Shown here: positions 52,034 through 61,378 of the stretch, piece after piece
Layout of the letters: each line of letters opens with the position of its first letter
Numbering within the stretch: the first letter of the stretch is position 1
Assembly (NCBI RefSeq): GCF_947497005.1
Contig: NZ_CANMFF010000003.1
Coordinates: 310,001 to 374,000 of the forward strand
Source: an uncultured Ruegeria sp.
GTDB taxonomy: Bacteria > Pseudomonadota > Alphaproteobacteria > Rhodobacterales > Rhodobacteraceae
DNA: 64,000 bases
Direction of reading: 5' to 3'
Made by a program: the position numbers and the translations under genes
The notes under the pieces: generated by a model
Told to the model about the DNA's origin: nothing
Databases searched by the model: none
The model's input: only the letters and a program-made list of their open reading frames with translations

Positions 52034-52197
52034 AGCTATCACTCCAATTTGTTCTGTTCCAAGATGGGTTGGCGGGGCTTTGCCATACAAGGGGAGAGTT
52101 TGCCTTTTTCTTTCCCTCGGCGGGTTCCTGCTTTAATGTCGGTCTGCGAACGCAAAGTCGTTTGCATTGACGTTGATAATTATGGTTCCTCCGGATT

Positions 52198-54150
52198 ATG
52201 AAACCTGCCTTTGCGCTGTCTTTTTCTACGACCGGAATAACACTGCATCACCATTCGGATGACGACTGGTTCGTCATCGGCACGATTCCTTTGGATGCTC
52301 CGGACCTGCCGGAGCAGATGCAGGCGTTGCGGGAAAAAGCGTTTGCGCTGGAAAACGATCTGAGCTGCAAGCTCGTGTTGCCAAAGGACCAAGTTCGGTA
52401 TCTACAGCTTTCGACCGATGGGTTGCCACCGGAAGACCGGACTGGCCACATTGAGAGCGCTCTGACCGACGCCACGCCATATGCCTTGTCTGATCTGAGT
52501 TATGACAGCCAGACCAAAGGCGACACGACATATGTTGCCGCAGTAGCAGTTGAAACCCTGACTGAGGCGCGGAACTTTGCTTCGGACCATGGTTTTGTGC
52601 CGGTGGTCTTCAGTGCCGAAGAAGATGCAGTCGCGTTCCCACGAGAGGCGCTGTTTAGCGAAGATTCAGACAGGTCTGAGCTTCCGCAACCGAAAGATCG
52701 GCCGTTACTCGTGGAAACAAACGCGCCTGAACTGATCAAGGTTCCCGAAGTCCCAACGCATCCAATTGCGGGCACCCCCGCTCCTGACACGTTCCGCGCG
52801 CCGGAAGCATCCGTCAGTAAGGACGTCACTGCGACGACAGGTGCAAGCCGATATTCCATTCTGGCCTTTGCTGCCGTGGTTCTTGTCGGCGGTGTTGTTG
52901 GTGCTTGGCTGGCTTTGGGCTCCGACTCAGAACAGGATCAGGCGGAACTAAGCCCCGCACCAACCGAGGTATCGCCCGCTGAACCAGCGGCAGAGCCCGC
53001 GCCCCAACCAGATTCCGAAATTGCTGTACTTGAACCCCAGCAAGAGGTTGCTCCTGAGTTGGTTGAGGAAAAACCACAGGAGGTTCCGGCAGAAGCCGCC
53101 GAGGAGGAAACCGAAACACAGCCGGGTCTGACCGCCACAGATGCAGCTATTCTGGAAGCGCTCAAGGTTCCTCCTACTCCGGTTGAATCAGTTGCTCGGG
53201 ATCCAGAAGCCCAGCAGGAAATCCAATCCGTTACCGGAATCAACACAACCGCTCCTGGTGCGTTGGACGTTCCGGTCGTCGTGGAACCGGGGGAGTTGTA
53301 TCTGGCATCGCTCGACAAGTCCGATCTGTCCAGCGATGCCGTAGCCCTGCCTCCGGCGCTCAGTTTTGACACGGATGATCCGTTCAAACCGGACGTGTTG
53401 CCCGCTGTTGCCAGCACCCGGTTTGATCTGGATGAAGACGGCCTGGTCACGCCAACACCAGATGGCGCTATGAATCCGGACGGGATCGTCGTTTACCAGG
53501 GCCGCCCATCCAAGGTTCCGCCCGAAACACCGGTACGTTTTGAAGAGGAACCGGTAATCGAAGAGATCGACGACAGGTTGGCGGGTATTCGACCAAAACC
53601 ACGTCCTACTGATCTGGTCGAGAGTTTTGAGCGCGGGCAATTAGGCGGTCGATCGCGGGAAGAGTTGGCGACGAAACGACCAAAAGCACGCCCTGAAAGC
53701 CTGCAGGTCCAGCCCAAAGTGGACGAAACGCCAACCGCATTGGCCGTGGTTCGTGTGCCCCGCCCCAAGTCGCGCCCGGCTGGTTTGGCCCCGGCCAAAA
53801 CATCTGCTTCAAACAGTTCCAATCTGGGATCAACCGCTGCTTTGGATCAGAAATCCGACGACGACGGGTCGTTCCAACCAAAAACGGTTGCTCCCAAGAT
53901 TCCGTCAACTGCCTCAGTGGCCCGTCAGGCGACAATCGACAATGCGATCAACCTGCGCCGCCTGAACTTGATCGGTGTGTACGGCACGCCCGCCAACAGG
54001 CGCGCTTTGGTTCGACTGCCCAGCGGGCGATATAAAAAACTGAAGGTCGGGGACCGCATTGACGGCGGCAAAGTCGTCGCCATCAGCGACAGCGAATTGC
54101 GCTATCAGAAAAAGGGCCGCAACGTGACGTTGGCCATGCCTCGAAGCTGA
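52198..54150 (+). CDS. GspL-like / GspC-like fusion, inner-membrane protein
   Basis: A 650-residue protein. Residues 1-150 resemble the cytoplasmic actin-like domain of GspL/PilM (FALSFSTTGITLHHH, LVLPKDQVRYLQLSTDGLP). One membrane helix lies near 218-240 (ILAFAAVVLVGGVVGAWLAL). About 350 residues of Glu/Pro/Ala-rich linker with repeated RPK-x-RP (KPRPTDL, KARPESL, KSRPAGL) follow. The C-terminal 65 residues (LIGVYGTPANRRALVRLPSG...KVGDRIDGGKVVAI) match the GspC/PilP homology region. No other secretion genes are nearby. Annotated elsewhere as hypothetical or by the linker; function unknown. Confidence 0.75.
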   Translation: MKPAFALSFSTTGITLHHHSDDDWFVIGTIPLDAPDLPEQMQALREKAFALENDLSCKLVLPKDQVRYLQLSTDGLPPEDRTGHIESALTDATPYALSDLSYDSQTKGDTTYVAAVAVETLTEARNFASDHGFVPVVFSAEEDAVAFPREALFSEDSDRSELPQPKDRPLLVETNAPELIKVPEVPTHPIAGTPAPDTFRAPEASVSKDVTATTGASRYSILAFAAVVLVGGVVGAWLALGSDSEQDQAELSPAPTEVSPAEPAAEPAPQPDSEIAVLEPQQEVAPELVEEKPQEVPAEAAEEETETQPGLTATDAAILEALKVPPTPVESVARDPEAQQEIQSVTGINTTAPGALDVPVVVEPGELYLASLDKSDLSSDAVALPPALSFDTDDPFKPDVLPAVASTRFDLDEDGLVTPTPDGAMNPDGIVVYQGRPSKVPPETPVRFEEEPVIEEIDDRLAGIRPKPRPTDLVESFERGQLGGRSREELATKRPKARPESLQVQPKVDETPTALAVVRVPRPKSRPAGLAPAKTSASNSSNLGSTAALDQKSDDDGSFQPKTVAPKIPSTASVARQATIDNAINLRRLNLIGVYGTPANRRALVRLPSGRYKKLKVGDRIDGGKVVAISDSELRYQKKGRNVTLAMPRS

Positions 54151-54178
54151 CCAGACCGGTTTGGGTTTTGAAAGGACA

Positions 54179-54220
54179 AACGCGCCGGGGATTTAGGATC
54201 ATTCCGGCGCGTTCGGTTTT
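54179..54220. terminator. Terminator between convergent genes
   Basis: AACGCGCCGG (54179-54188) pairs perfectly with CCGGCGCGTT (54204-54213) around a 15-base loop and is followed by CGGTTTT. It ends the GspL/GspC-like gene transcript and, read the other way, is near the hppD stop at 54226. Confidence 0.8.
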
Positions 54221-54225
54221 CAGGA

Positions 54226-55323
54226 TCAGGCCGTTGAAATCTCACCGCTTTCGATCTGTTCACGTTCGATCGATTCGAACAGCGCCTGAAAGTTCCCCTC
54301 ACCGAAACCATCATCACCCTTGCGCTGGATGAACTCGAAAAAGATCGGGCCGATGACGGTCTTCGAGAAGATTTGCAACAGAATCCGGGTCTCGCCCCCG
54401 TCAACGACGCCTTCGCCATCGATCAGGATGCCGTGTTTCATCATCCGGTCCAGCGGCTCTTCGTGGTCAGCCACACGCGTTCTGGACATCTCGTAATACG
54501 CCTTGTTCGGGCCTGGCATGAATTTCAGGCCGTTCTCAGCAATCGCATCGGTCGAGGCGTAAATGTCGTCACTGCCGACAGCGATGTGCTGAATGCCTTC
54601 ACCTTTGTATTTCTTAAGGTAGGACACGATCTGACCCGTTTCGCCGCGATCTTCGTTGATCGGAATACGGATACGACCACAGGGCGACGTCAGCGCGCGG
54701 CTGAACAGCCCGGTGAATTTACCCTGAATGTCAAAGAAGCGGATTTCGTGGAAATTGAACAGGTCGCCATAGAACTTGAACCACCTGTCCATGTTGCCCT
54801 TGTAGACATTGTGGGTCAGGTGATCGAGATAGAAGAACCCCTCGCCCCGAGGTTTGGATTCTGTGATCCACTCAAATTCCTGATTGTAGGGCGATGTATC
54901 ATAATACTGATCGATGAAATAGATCAGCGATCCACCGATGCCCTTGATCGCAGGGACATTCATTGTTTTGTCGGCACCATCATATGGCTCTGCACCTTTT
55001 GACACGGCATGATCATATGCTTTTTGTGCATCGACGACACGCCATCCCATCGACGGGGCGCAGGGGCCGTGTTCGGCCACGAACTTGTCGGCGAAACTGT
55101 TGGGATCGGCATTCAGGATATAGGTGACGTCCCCCTGCTGCCACAGCTCGACAGCGGGTTTGTCCTTGTGCCGGGCCACCAGATCGAACCCCATCTTGGC
55201 GAAAAGATCGCGCAGCTCCTGCGGCTCGGGGTGAGAGAATTCGACGAATTCAAACCCATCGGTACCGGCAGGGTTTTCTTCGCTGATGACAGATTTCGGG
55301 GCGTTATGCGGGAAAGGACCCAT
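54226..55323 (-). CDS. hppD: 4-hydroxyphenylpyruvate dioxygenase
   Basis: Converts 4-hydroxyphenylpyruvate to homogentisate in tyrosine degradation. The 365-residue Fe(II) enzyme shows the C-terminal domain metal motifs: HLTHNVYKGNMDRWFKFYG (about 166-184), GIQHIAVGSDDIY (about 246-258) and the C-terminal FEFIQRKGDDGFGEGNFQALFESIE (about 333-357 overall). The final EFIQR glutamate is the third iron ligand. Length is standard. A divergent Lrp-family gene starts 148 bases away and is the likely regulator. No homogentisate genes are in the window. Confidence 0.94.
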   Translation of the reverse strand: MGPFPHNAPKSVISEENPAGTDGFEFVEFSHPEPQELRDLFAKMGFDLVARHKDKPAVELWQQGDVTYILNADPNSFADKFVAEHGPCAPSMGWRVVDAQKAYDHAVSKGAEPYDGADKTMNVPAIKGIGGSLIYFIDQYYDTSPYNQEFEWITESKPRGEGFFYLDHLTHNVYKGNMDRWFKFYGDLFNFHEIRFFDIQGKFTGLFSRALTSPCGRIRIPINEDRGETGQIVSYLKKYKGEGIQHIAVGSDDIYASTDAIAENGLKFMPGPNKAYYEMSRTRVADHEEPLDRMMKHGILIDGEGVVDGGETRILLQIFSKTVIGPIFFEFIQRKGDDGFGEGNFQALFESIEREQIESGEISTA

Positions 55324-55470
55324 GGCGCGTCTCCTTCAAAAACTGGAATTTCTTTGCTGATTCAAAAATACGACTTATCTGCCGCTGTTTCTGCGCATTG
55401 TTTTCGTGTAAACTGGCAATCAACGCGTAAACCACGCATCAAAGTTAATAATGTCAGGATTCTTCCGCAC

Positions 55471-55926
55471 ATGCTGGACGCAACCGACACACGACTGCTT
55501 TCCGCCCTGCAAAAAGACGCGCACCTGACGGCCCATCAACTGGGTGAGATGCTGAACCTGTCACCCAGTCAAGCGGGACGTCGCCGACAACGGCTTGAGG
55601 CCGAGGGTTACATCACAGGTTATGCTGCCCGACTGGACCCGCTGAAACTGGGCTTGCAGGTGCAAGGGTTTGTTCAGGTTCATCTGGGCACTCATGGCCC
55701 CGAACAATCCGCAAGTTTTGCCCGCATGGTCGACACCCGGCCTGAGATTACAAGCGCCTGGACGATGACAGGAGAGGCAGATTACCTGCTGCACATCTAT
55801 TGTGACGATCTTTCCGCCCTCAACAGCTTGCTACATCAGGTCATCCTGCCCCATCCTGCTGTTGCAAGGGTCCAAAGCCAGATCGTAATGGACCAATTGA
55901 AACGCGACGCCCCCCTGCCCACCTGA
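55471..55926 (+). CDS. Lrp/AsnC family regulator, divergent from hppD
   Basis: A 151-residue regulator: HTH (about 1-55, with LSALQKDAHLTAHQLGEMLNLSPSQAGRRRQRLEAEGYI) and RAM domain (about 65-145, with EITSAWTMTGEADYLLHIY). The open frame extends upstream antisense to hppD, but the family start MLDATDTRLLSALQ fixes the ATG at 55471. It is a different Lrp subgroup from the one at 2241. Its divergent placement suggests control of tyrosine or phenylalanine catabolism. The CPA2 antiporter follows after 20 bases. Confidence 0.85.
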   Translation: MLDATDTRLLSALQKDAHLTAHQLGEMLNLSPSQAGRRRQRLEAEGYITGYAARLDPLKLGLQVQGFVQVHLGTHGPEQSASFARMVDTRPEITSAWTMTGEADYLLHIYCDDLSALNSLLHQVILPHPAVARVQSQIVMDQLKRDAPLPT

Positions 55927-55946
55927 ACGGGCCCGAGAGGACACCT

Positions 55947-57827
55947 ATGGACGATTTCTTATACCAGGCTTCGATCTATCTTGCCGCGGCTGTGATCGCC
56001 GTTCCCCTGTCTGCACGACTGGGGTTGGGTTCGGTTCTTGGTTATCTGGCCGCCGGAATCATAATAGGCCCCGTTCTTGGGCTTGTTGGTGCGGAAACCG
56101 AAAACCTTCAGCATGTCGCCGAATTCGGCGTGGTGATGATGCTGTTCCTGATCGGTCTGGAGCTGGAGCCGCGCGCCCTGTGGGATATGCGTGACAAGCT
56201 ATTGGGTCTGGGCGGCTTGCAGGTATTGCTTTCCACAGCAGCAATTGCTGCCGTTGCGATTTATGCCAACCACCCGTGGTCGGTTGCCTTGGCGGTTGGG
56301 TTGACTTTGTCGCTATCGTCAACCGCGATCGTCCTTCAGACCTTATCGGAAAAGGGCCTGATGCAGACAAATGGCGGGCGGGCGACGTTTTCGGTACTGC
56401 TGACACAAGACATCGCAGTCATTCCGATACTGGCCATGCTTCCTCTACTGGCCCTTCCGGCCATGCCTCATATCGAATCGGATGGTTCAATTGACCGAGG
56501 GGTCAGTGATCTTCAAAGCGCGGGCCATCACAGCCTTTCTCTGGTTGAAGGGCTACCGGGCTGGGCCGTCACACTGGTCACGATTGGCGCAGTGGTGTTT
56601 GTCATTCTGGCCGGTGTCTATCTGACCCGCCCTCTGTTCCGTTTCATCCACGCAACCCATCTGCGCGAGATGTACACCGCACTGGCGCTGATGATTGTGG
56701 TGGGCATCTCCTTCCTGATGACCTTGGTCGGTCTGTCACCTGCTCTGGGCGCATTTTTGGCGGGCGTTGTTCTGGCGAGCTCGGAATTCCGACACGAGAT
56801 GGAGAGCGACCTTGAACCTTTTAAAGGTCTGTTCCTCGGGTTGTTCTTTATCACGGTCGGCGCCGGGATCGACATCGGGTATTTCTTCGATGACCCGCTG
56901 GATCTGATCGGCCTGGCGCTGCTTGTGATCTTGGCCAAGGGGATCATTCTCTTTCTGGTTGGCAAAGCGTTCAAACTGCGTGGGCGCGATCACTGGCTGT
57001 TCACCCTCGGGTTGGCGCAAGCCGGTGAGTTCGGTTTTGTTTTGCTGGCATTCTCGACACAGCAGAATGTCATCCCGCCGGATCTTTCACAGAAACTACT
57101 GATGATCATTGCGCTTACAATGCTGATCACACCGCTTCTGTTCATCATCTATGACGTCCTGTTCCGAAAGATGGGCGATACGTCGGCGATCCCGGAACCG
57201 GACGAGATAGACGAAAAAGGCCCCGTCATCATCGCCGGTATCGGTCGGTTTGGGCAGATCGTGAACCGGCTTGTGCAGGCCAGCGGTTTCAAGACAGTCG
57301 TTCTGGACCACAACATCGAAACCATCCAGTTGATGCGCCGGTTTGGCGTCAAAGGGTTTCTGGGCGACCCTACCCGCCCCGAACTGCTGCGTGCAGCGGG
57401 ATTGGAGAAGGCCTCTGTCCTTGTGGCCGCGATGGATGATCGCAAACAGGTCACACGGCTTGTCGGCTATGCCCGTCGCCAGCGCCCTGACCTGCACATC
57501 GTCGCGCGCGCGCGCGACCGGACCCATGTTTACGAGCTGTATCAGGCCGGTGCCAATGACATCGTGCGCGAATTGTTCGATGGCTCGCTACGAGCGGGCC
57601 GCTATGTCCTGGAGAATATCGGGCTGAGCGAATATGAGGCTGCGCAGGCGGAGCAGACCTTTTACCACCACGACCGAACGTCTGTTCGCGATCTGGCCGA
57701 GCTATGGGTGCCCGGCATGCCAACAGCGGAAAACAAAAAGTACATCGAACGGGCGCAGAAGCTTGAAAAGGATTTGGAAACCGCACTGTTGGAGCTTGCG
57801 GAAGAACACGCCAAAAAATCGGCCTGA
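55947..57827 (+). CDS. CPA2 monovalent cation:proton antiporter with RCK domain (KefB/KefC-like)
   Basis: A 626-residue protein with 12-13 membrane helices (about 1-390) and a cytoplasmic RCK/TrkA-N domain (about 420-540), which starts GPVIIAGIGRFGQIVNRLVQASGFKTVVLDHN (about 427-458 overall). ALALMIVVGISFLMTLVGLSPALGAFLAGVVLASSEFRHEMESDLEPFKGLFLGLFFI is the conserved CPA2 half-membrane region. It probably exchanges K+ for H+. Glutathione control is known for Kef proteins but there is no KefG/KefF partner here. It follows an Lrp gene by 20 bases. Confidence 0.9.
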   Translation: MDDFLYQASIYLAAAVIAVPLSARLGLGSVLGYLAAGIIIGPVLGLVGAETENLQHVAEFGVVMMLFLIGLELEPRALWDMRDKLLGLGGLQVLLSTAAIAAVAIYANHPWSVALAVGLTLSLSSTAIVLQTLSEKGLMQTNGGRATFSVLLTQDIAVIPILAMLPLLALPAMPHIESDGSIDRGVSDLQSAGHHSLSLVEGLPGWAVTLVTIGAVVFVILAGVYLTRPLFRFIHATHLREMYTALALMIVVGISFLMTLVGLSPALGAFLAGVVLASSEFRHEMESDLEPFKGLFLGLFFITVGAGIDIGYFFDDPLDLIGLALLVILAKGIILFLVGKAFKLRGRDHWLFTLGLAQAGEFGFVLLAFSTQQNVIPPDLSQKLLMIIALTMLITPLLFIIYDVLFRKMGDTSAIPEPDEIDEKGPVIIAGIGRFGQIVNRLVQASGFKTVVLDHNIETIQLMRRFGVKGFLGDPTRPELLRAAGLEKASVLVAAMDDRKQVTRLVGYARRQRPDLHIVARARDRTHVYELYQAGANDIVRELFDGSLRAGRYVLENIGLSEYEAAQAEQTFYHHDRTSVRDLAELWVPGMPTAENKKYIERAQKLEKDLETALLELAEEHAKKSA

Positions 57828-57851
57828 CCCAAACCACTGCCCGGGTCAGGC
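57822..57851. terminator. Hairpin between antiporter and cobT stops
   Basis: GCCTGACCC (57822-57830) pairs perfectly with GGGTCAGGC (57843-57851) around a 12-base loop. The left arm covers the antiporter stop codon, and the right arm ends 7 bases before the cobT stop. No T-tract follows, so this is a hairpin between converging genes rather than a classical terminator. Confidence 0.6.
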
Positions 57852-57857
57852 AGGTAA

Positions 57858-58868
57858 TTAACCGTCGGAAACCCCTGCCTCGGCAAAGGTTGCCATGCCG
57901 GAATGGCAGGCCACGGCGCTTTTGAGAATGTTGATCGCCAGTGTCCCGCCGGATCCTTCACCAAGCCGAAGACCGAGGCTCAGCAACGGTTCCTTGCCTA
58001 GATTCGCTAACACAGCGCCATGCGCTGCCTCGGCGCTTTGGTGGCCAGCCACGGTATGATCCAGCGCGCTATCTGAAAGCTTCGAAAGGCAGGCAGCGGC
58101 AGCAGAACAGATGAACCCGTCCAGGATCACCGGAATGCGCAATACCCGTGCAGCCGCAATCGCTCCGGCCATTGCCGCAATCTCGCGCCCTCCGAGGCAG
58201 CGCAGGATTTCCAGACCATCCTCTGACGCGTGCATCGCCACGCCTTCGGCCACAACGCGGGTTTTGTTGGCCAGCCCTGCGTCATCCACACCTGTCCCGC
58301 GGCCCGTCCAATCGGACGAGTTACCACCGAACAGCGCGCATGCAATAGCGGCGGCAGGAGTGGTGTTGCCAATACCCATCTCGCCGACAACCAACAGATC
58401 AGCCTGCGGGTCGACAGCCTGCCACCCGGTACGTAAGGCTGCCAGAAGCTCTTCCTCGGTCAGAGCCGGAGCTTGCGTGAAATCTGCGGTCGGTTTGTCC
58501 AGATCCAGCGCGTGCACATCCATCTTTGCACCCGCCGACTTGGCCAGTTGGTTGATGGCTGCGCCGCCATGTTCGAAATTCATTACCATCTGCACAGTCA
58601 CTTCCGGCGGAAAAGCCGATACGCCCTGCGCTGTGACACCGTGGTTTCCGGCAAATACTATGACTTGAGGTGCCCTGATTTGCGGGCGGGCATCCCCACG
58701 CCATCCTGCATACCAGATTGCCAGATCTTCGAGCCGCCCAAGTGCACCGGGCGGTTTGGTCAGTTGTCCATTGCGCTCGTCCGCGCCTTGCACCGCAGCG
58801 GCATCCGGATCCGGAGCCGCCGTAAGGGCAGCGCGGAACGCGTTCAAATCATTCAGTTCAGGCAACAT
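57858..58868 (-). CDS. cobT: Nicotinate-nucleotide--dimethylbenzimidazole phosphoribosyltransferase
   Basis: Makes alpha-ribazole phosphate for the lower ligand of cobalamin from nicotinate mononucleotide and 5,6-dimethylbenzimidazole. The 336-residue protein has the family features [18 protein letters not shown] (about 38-55), [21 protein letters not shown] (about 71-91 overall), [24 protein letters not shown] near 159-182 and the catalytic glutamate in [12 protein letters not shown] near 303. Divergent from cobS with only 78 bases between them. Confidence 0.92.
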   Translation of the reverse strand: MLPELNDLNAFRAALTAAPDPDAAAVQGADERNGQLTKPPGALGRLEDLAIWYAGWRGDARPQIRAPQVIVFAGNHGVTAQGVSAFPPEVTVQMVMNFEHGGAAINQLAKSAGAKMDVHALDLDKPTADFTQAPALTEEELLAALRTGWQAVDPQADLLVVGEMGIGNTTPAAAIACALFGGNSSDWTGRGTGVDDAGLANKTRVVAEGVAMHASEDGLEILRCLGGREIAAMAGAIAAARVLRIPVILDGFICSAAAACLSKLSDSALDHTVAGHQSAEAAHGAVLANLGKEPLLSLGLRLGEGSGGTLAINILKSAVACHSGMATFAEAGVSDG

Positions 58869-58946
58869 GAAAGCCTCATTGCATCAGAGTGGTCCTGTGT
58901 GTTTAACCGAAGCATTGAATCCAACAAGACCCCGAAAGGCACGGGT

Positions 58947-59711
58947 GTGCAAAAAAACGACACGAAACCCTATTCCCTGTGGGATATTCCGCTGGCGCTG
59001 GTGCTGCTGACCCGCCTGCCCGTGCCCCGATTGCCCGAACCGGTGTTCGCGCGGCAAGCACAGGCGGCGTGGGCCTTCCCTGTTGTCGGGTTGGTTGTCG
59101 GAGGGGTCGCCTGCTTAGTGGGATGGCTGGCAATGGTTATCAATCTGCCCCTTTTTGTTGCTGCGACACTGCTGGTTGCGACATTAATCATGATGACGGG
59201 CGCGATGCATGAAGACGGTTTGGCCGATACTTTCGACGGCTTCTGGGGAGGTTTTACCCCTGAGCGTCGACTGGAGATCATGAAAGACAGCCACATCGGA
59301 ACTTATGGCGTTCTTGCGCTGATGATCTCACAGGTTTTGCGTGTTTCCGCAGTCGCCGCGCTTTTGGCGACCGGATCGATCTGGGCAATTCTGGCAGCCT
59401 GCGTATTCTCACGCGCCCTGATGCCGGTATTGATGGCATCCCTGCCAAGGGCCAGAAAATCCGGCCTGAGCCATTCGGTTGGAACGCCCGGAACAATTTC
59501 GGTCGGCGTATCCGTGGGCATGGCTATTCTGATAGCCGTTTTCCTGTGCGGAAGCCCCGCTGTTGGCGCCATTATCTTTGCGACCTTGATCATAGTCGTT
59601 TTGGCGGCGGTCGCGCGGAAAAAGATCGGTGGTCAAACCGGGGACATACTTGGCGCATCGCAACAACTGGCCGAAATCGCGTTTCTGCTTGCCCTCAGCG
59701 CACAGATTTAA
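58947..59711 (+). CDS. cobS: Adenosylcobinamide-GDP ribazoletransferase
   Basis: Joins adenosylcobinamide-GDP with alpha-ribazole to finish cobalamin. The 254-residue membrane protein has about six helices and the motif TGAMHEDGLADTFDGFWGGFTPERRLEIMKDSHIGTYG (about 80-117 overall), the CobS signature. The open frame runs far upstream antisense to cobT; I chose GTG at 58947 because AAAGG is at the right distance and family members begin near LWDIPLALVLLTRLPV. It overlaps the potassium channel gene tail-to-tail by 4 bases. No riboswitch is visible in the short divergent region. Confidence 0.88.
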   Translation: MQKNDTKPYSLWDIPLALVLLTRLPVPRLPEPVFARQAQAAWAFPVVGLVVGGVACLVGWLAMVINLPLFVAATLLVATLIMMTGAMHEDGLADTFDGFWGGFTPERRLEIMKDSHIGTYGVLALMISQVLRVSAVAALLATGSIWAILAACVFSRALMPVLMASLPRARKSGLSHSVGTPGTISVGVSVGMAILIAVFLCGSPAVGAIIFATLIIVVLAAVARKKIGGQTGDILGASQQLAEIAFLLALSAQI

Positions 59712-60469
59712 GACACGCCGCCTGTTTCGATCCGCAACGTGCAACCGCAGTGCTTGCAATGGACGGCGTCGGGGTCGTGTCTGTACAGCCCGCAGCTTGG
59801 GCATTTGTGACGTACTTTCTGCGGCATGAATATCGCCTGTGCCAGACGGACAAACAGCGCAACGCCGACCACCATTATGAAAACCGAAAACAGCTTTCCC
59901 CAAGGGGTGGCCAGCGTTATATCCCCGAATCCGGTCGTGGTCAGCGTCGCCATGGTGAAATACAACGCATCTATATAAGGCGTTTGGGCTTCTTCAGGAA
60001 TAAAAAACACCAAAACCGCGGTAGAAGTAGCGAAGACGAAGACCATCAGATTGATTGCGGCAATCACTGCATCTTCATGCGTTCGAAAAAAATGGCTGTC
60101 GCGCCGCAGATCCCTGAGCAAATGGTATGAATGGATCAGGCGCAAGGCGCGTAAAATCCTCAGGAAAGCCAGATTTCCCGTCAGGAAAGGATCCAGGACC
60201 AACGAGATGATAACAACGATATCCGCCAGCGTGTAAACTTGGCGCAGTAGTTTCCGCCGGTCTTTTGATATCCAAAGCCGTGCAGAGAAATCCAGCGAAA
60301 TCAAAAATCCGATCAACAGGCTTGCGAAGGTCACACTGGGCCCGTGCGGGATGTGCGCTGTCGCGACAAAGAAAACGATTGTCACAACGTCGAACAGGAT
60401 CAGCGCATACCGAAACCAGACCGAAACCGGGTCATGCCCAATGTACAGATATCTCACTGTCTGCTTCAT
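59708..60469 (-). CDS. Ion channel (voltage-gated K+ channel type) with C-terminal zinc ribbon
   Basis: A 253-residue protein with six membrane segments of the VIC channel family and the pore loop DALYFTMATLTTTGFGDITL; TTTGFGD is a variant of the TVGYG potassium filter. An arginine-rich S4-like stretch FLRILRALRLIHSYHLLRDLRR precedes it. The tail holds two cysteine pairs, CPSC (223-226) and CKHC (238-241), spaced as a zinc ribbon, which is unusual for this family. I chose the ATG at 60469 for a GGGCGGA site. Ion selectivity is inferred. Confidence 0.82.
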   Translation of the reverse strand: MKQTVRYLYIGHDPVSVWFRYALILFDVVTIVFFVATAHIPHGPSVTFASLLIGFLISLDFSARLWISKDRRKLLRQVYTLADIVVIISLVLDPFLTGNLAFLRILRALRLIHSYHLLRDLRRDSHFFRTHEDAVIAAINLMVFVFATSTAVLVFFIPEEAQTPYIDALYFTMATLTTTGFGDITLATPWGKLFSVFIMVVGVALFVRLAQAIFMPQKVRHKCPSCGLYRHDPDAVHCKHCGCTLRIETGGVS

Positions 60470-60540
60470 GTCCGCCCTATAGCTTGCTGCAGATACAGTG
60501 AAATTAACGCCACTTGGACAATTCACCAAGCCACGGAAAA

Positions 60541-60563
60541 GGCCGCCCCAATCTGGAGCGGCC
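60541..60563 (-). terminator. Terminator after carD
   Basis: GGCCGC (60541-60546) pairs with GCGGCC (60558-60563); on the minus strand the hairpin is followed by TTTTCC. It lies 22 bases after the carD stop and so most likely ends the carD transcript before the channel gene. Confidence 0.75.
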
Positions 60564-60584
60564 CAACTTGTTTAATCGCCTCGA

Positions 60585-61094
60585 TCACGCAGCGCGAGAG
60601 GTCAGAACTTCGTCCACCTGTTTGGCAGCAGAAACTTCACCAGCACCTGATACGGCCGCAACCTCGCGGGTCAGACGTTCCAGGGCGGCCTCATACAACT
60701 GACGCTCGGAATAGCTCTGCTCGCGCTGGTCATCGGTGCGGTGCAGATCGCGGACCACTTCGGCAATCGAAATCAGATCGCCCGAGTTGATCTTCTGTTC
60801 GTACTCTTGTGCGCGACGGGACCACATGGCACGTTTTACCTTCGCCTTGCCTCTCAGCGTTCTCATCGCCTGACTGATCACGTCTGGCGAACTGAGCGAA
60901 CGCAGGCCGGATTCTGTGACCTTGTTGGTCGGCACGCGCAGTGTCATCTTGTCTTTCTCAAATGAGATGACGAACAGCTCCAGAGAGAACCCCGCGACAT
61001 CCTGTTCTTCGATCGAGATGATCTGGCCTACGCCGTGTGCAGGGTAGACAACATAGTCGTTCGGGCGGAATTCGAGCTTTTTCGACTTTGTCAT
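60585..61094 (-). CDS. carD: CarD family transcriptional regulator
   Basis: A 169-residue regulator that binds RNA polymerase beta through a Tudor-like N-terminal domain and DNA with a helical C-terminus. FRPNDYVVYPAHGVGQIISIEEQDVAG (about 8-34) and EKDKMTLRVPTNKVTESGLRSLSSPDVI (about 50-77) are the family patterns; an Arg/Lys-rich helix near RGKAKVKRAMWSRRAQEYEQKI follows. It is a standard alphaproteobacterial gene that affects promoter opening at rRNA and other genes. A weak site AAGGAAGAAACTG precedes the ATG. Confidence 0.92.
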   Translation of the reverse strand: MTKSKKLEFRPNDYVVYPAHGVGQIISIEEQDVAGFSLELFVISFEKDKMTLRVPTNKVTESGLRSLSSPDVISQAMRTLRGKAKVKRAMWSRRAQEYEQKINSGDLISIAEVVRDLHRTDDQREQSYSERQLYEAALERLTREVAAVSGAGEVSAAKQVDEVLTSRAA

Positions 61095-61378
61095 TCAGTT
61101 TCTTCCTTGGTTACGGATCGGGACACAAGACAACAAAAACACCACATGCGGGGACTGTTTCAGCCCCGTCAGGCGGCGATATTGTCATAAAGTCAAGTCT
61201 CCAAAGTGAGCATACTTGTGGAGCGCATCCCAATCTCGGTCATCATACAGGGTAAGAGTATATCACAAAAATAAGACACCCGAAAGTTTACCTTACGGGA
61301 ATTTTTCATATTCATCCTGCTTTCAGCAGGTTATATCGCGTTCCCTACACTGCAAACAGGATTGCGAGAGCGAATCGC
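61095..61378 (-). promoter_or_regulatory. Intergenic region upstream of carD with two hairpins
   Basis: A 284-base gap with no gene I can support. CCTGC/GCAGG at 61316-61330 just beyond fdxA may be a weak terminator for that gene. A second hairpin, CGGGG-CTG/CAG-CCCCG at 61149-61168, followed on the minus strand by GTGTTTTTG, lies in the presumed carD leader. Small frames here lack start signals. Confidence 0.5.

Noticed and set aside
55009..55470. Upstream extension of the Lrp open frame, antisense to hppD
   Set aside because: The family start is at 55471 and the extension lies within hppD.
58473..58946. Upstream extension of the cobS open frame, antisense to cobT
   Set aside because: It lies within cobT. 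GTG at 58947 has a suitable ribosome binding site and fits the family start.
58869..58946. Cobalamin riboswitch between cobT and cobS
   Set aside because: The divergent gap is only 78 bases and lacks the B12-box.
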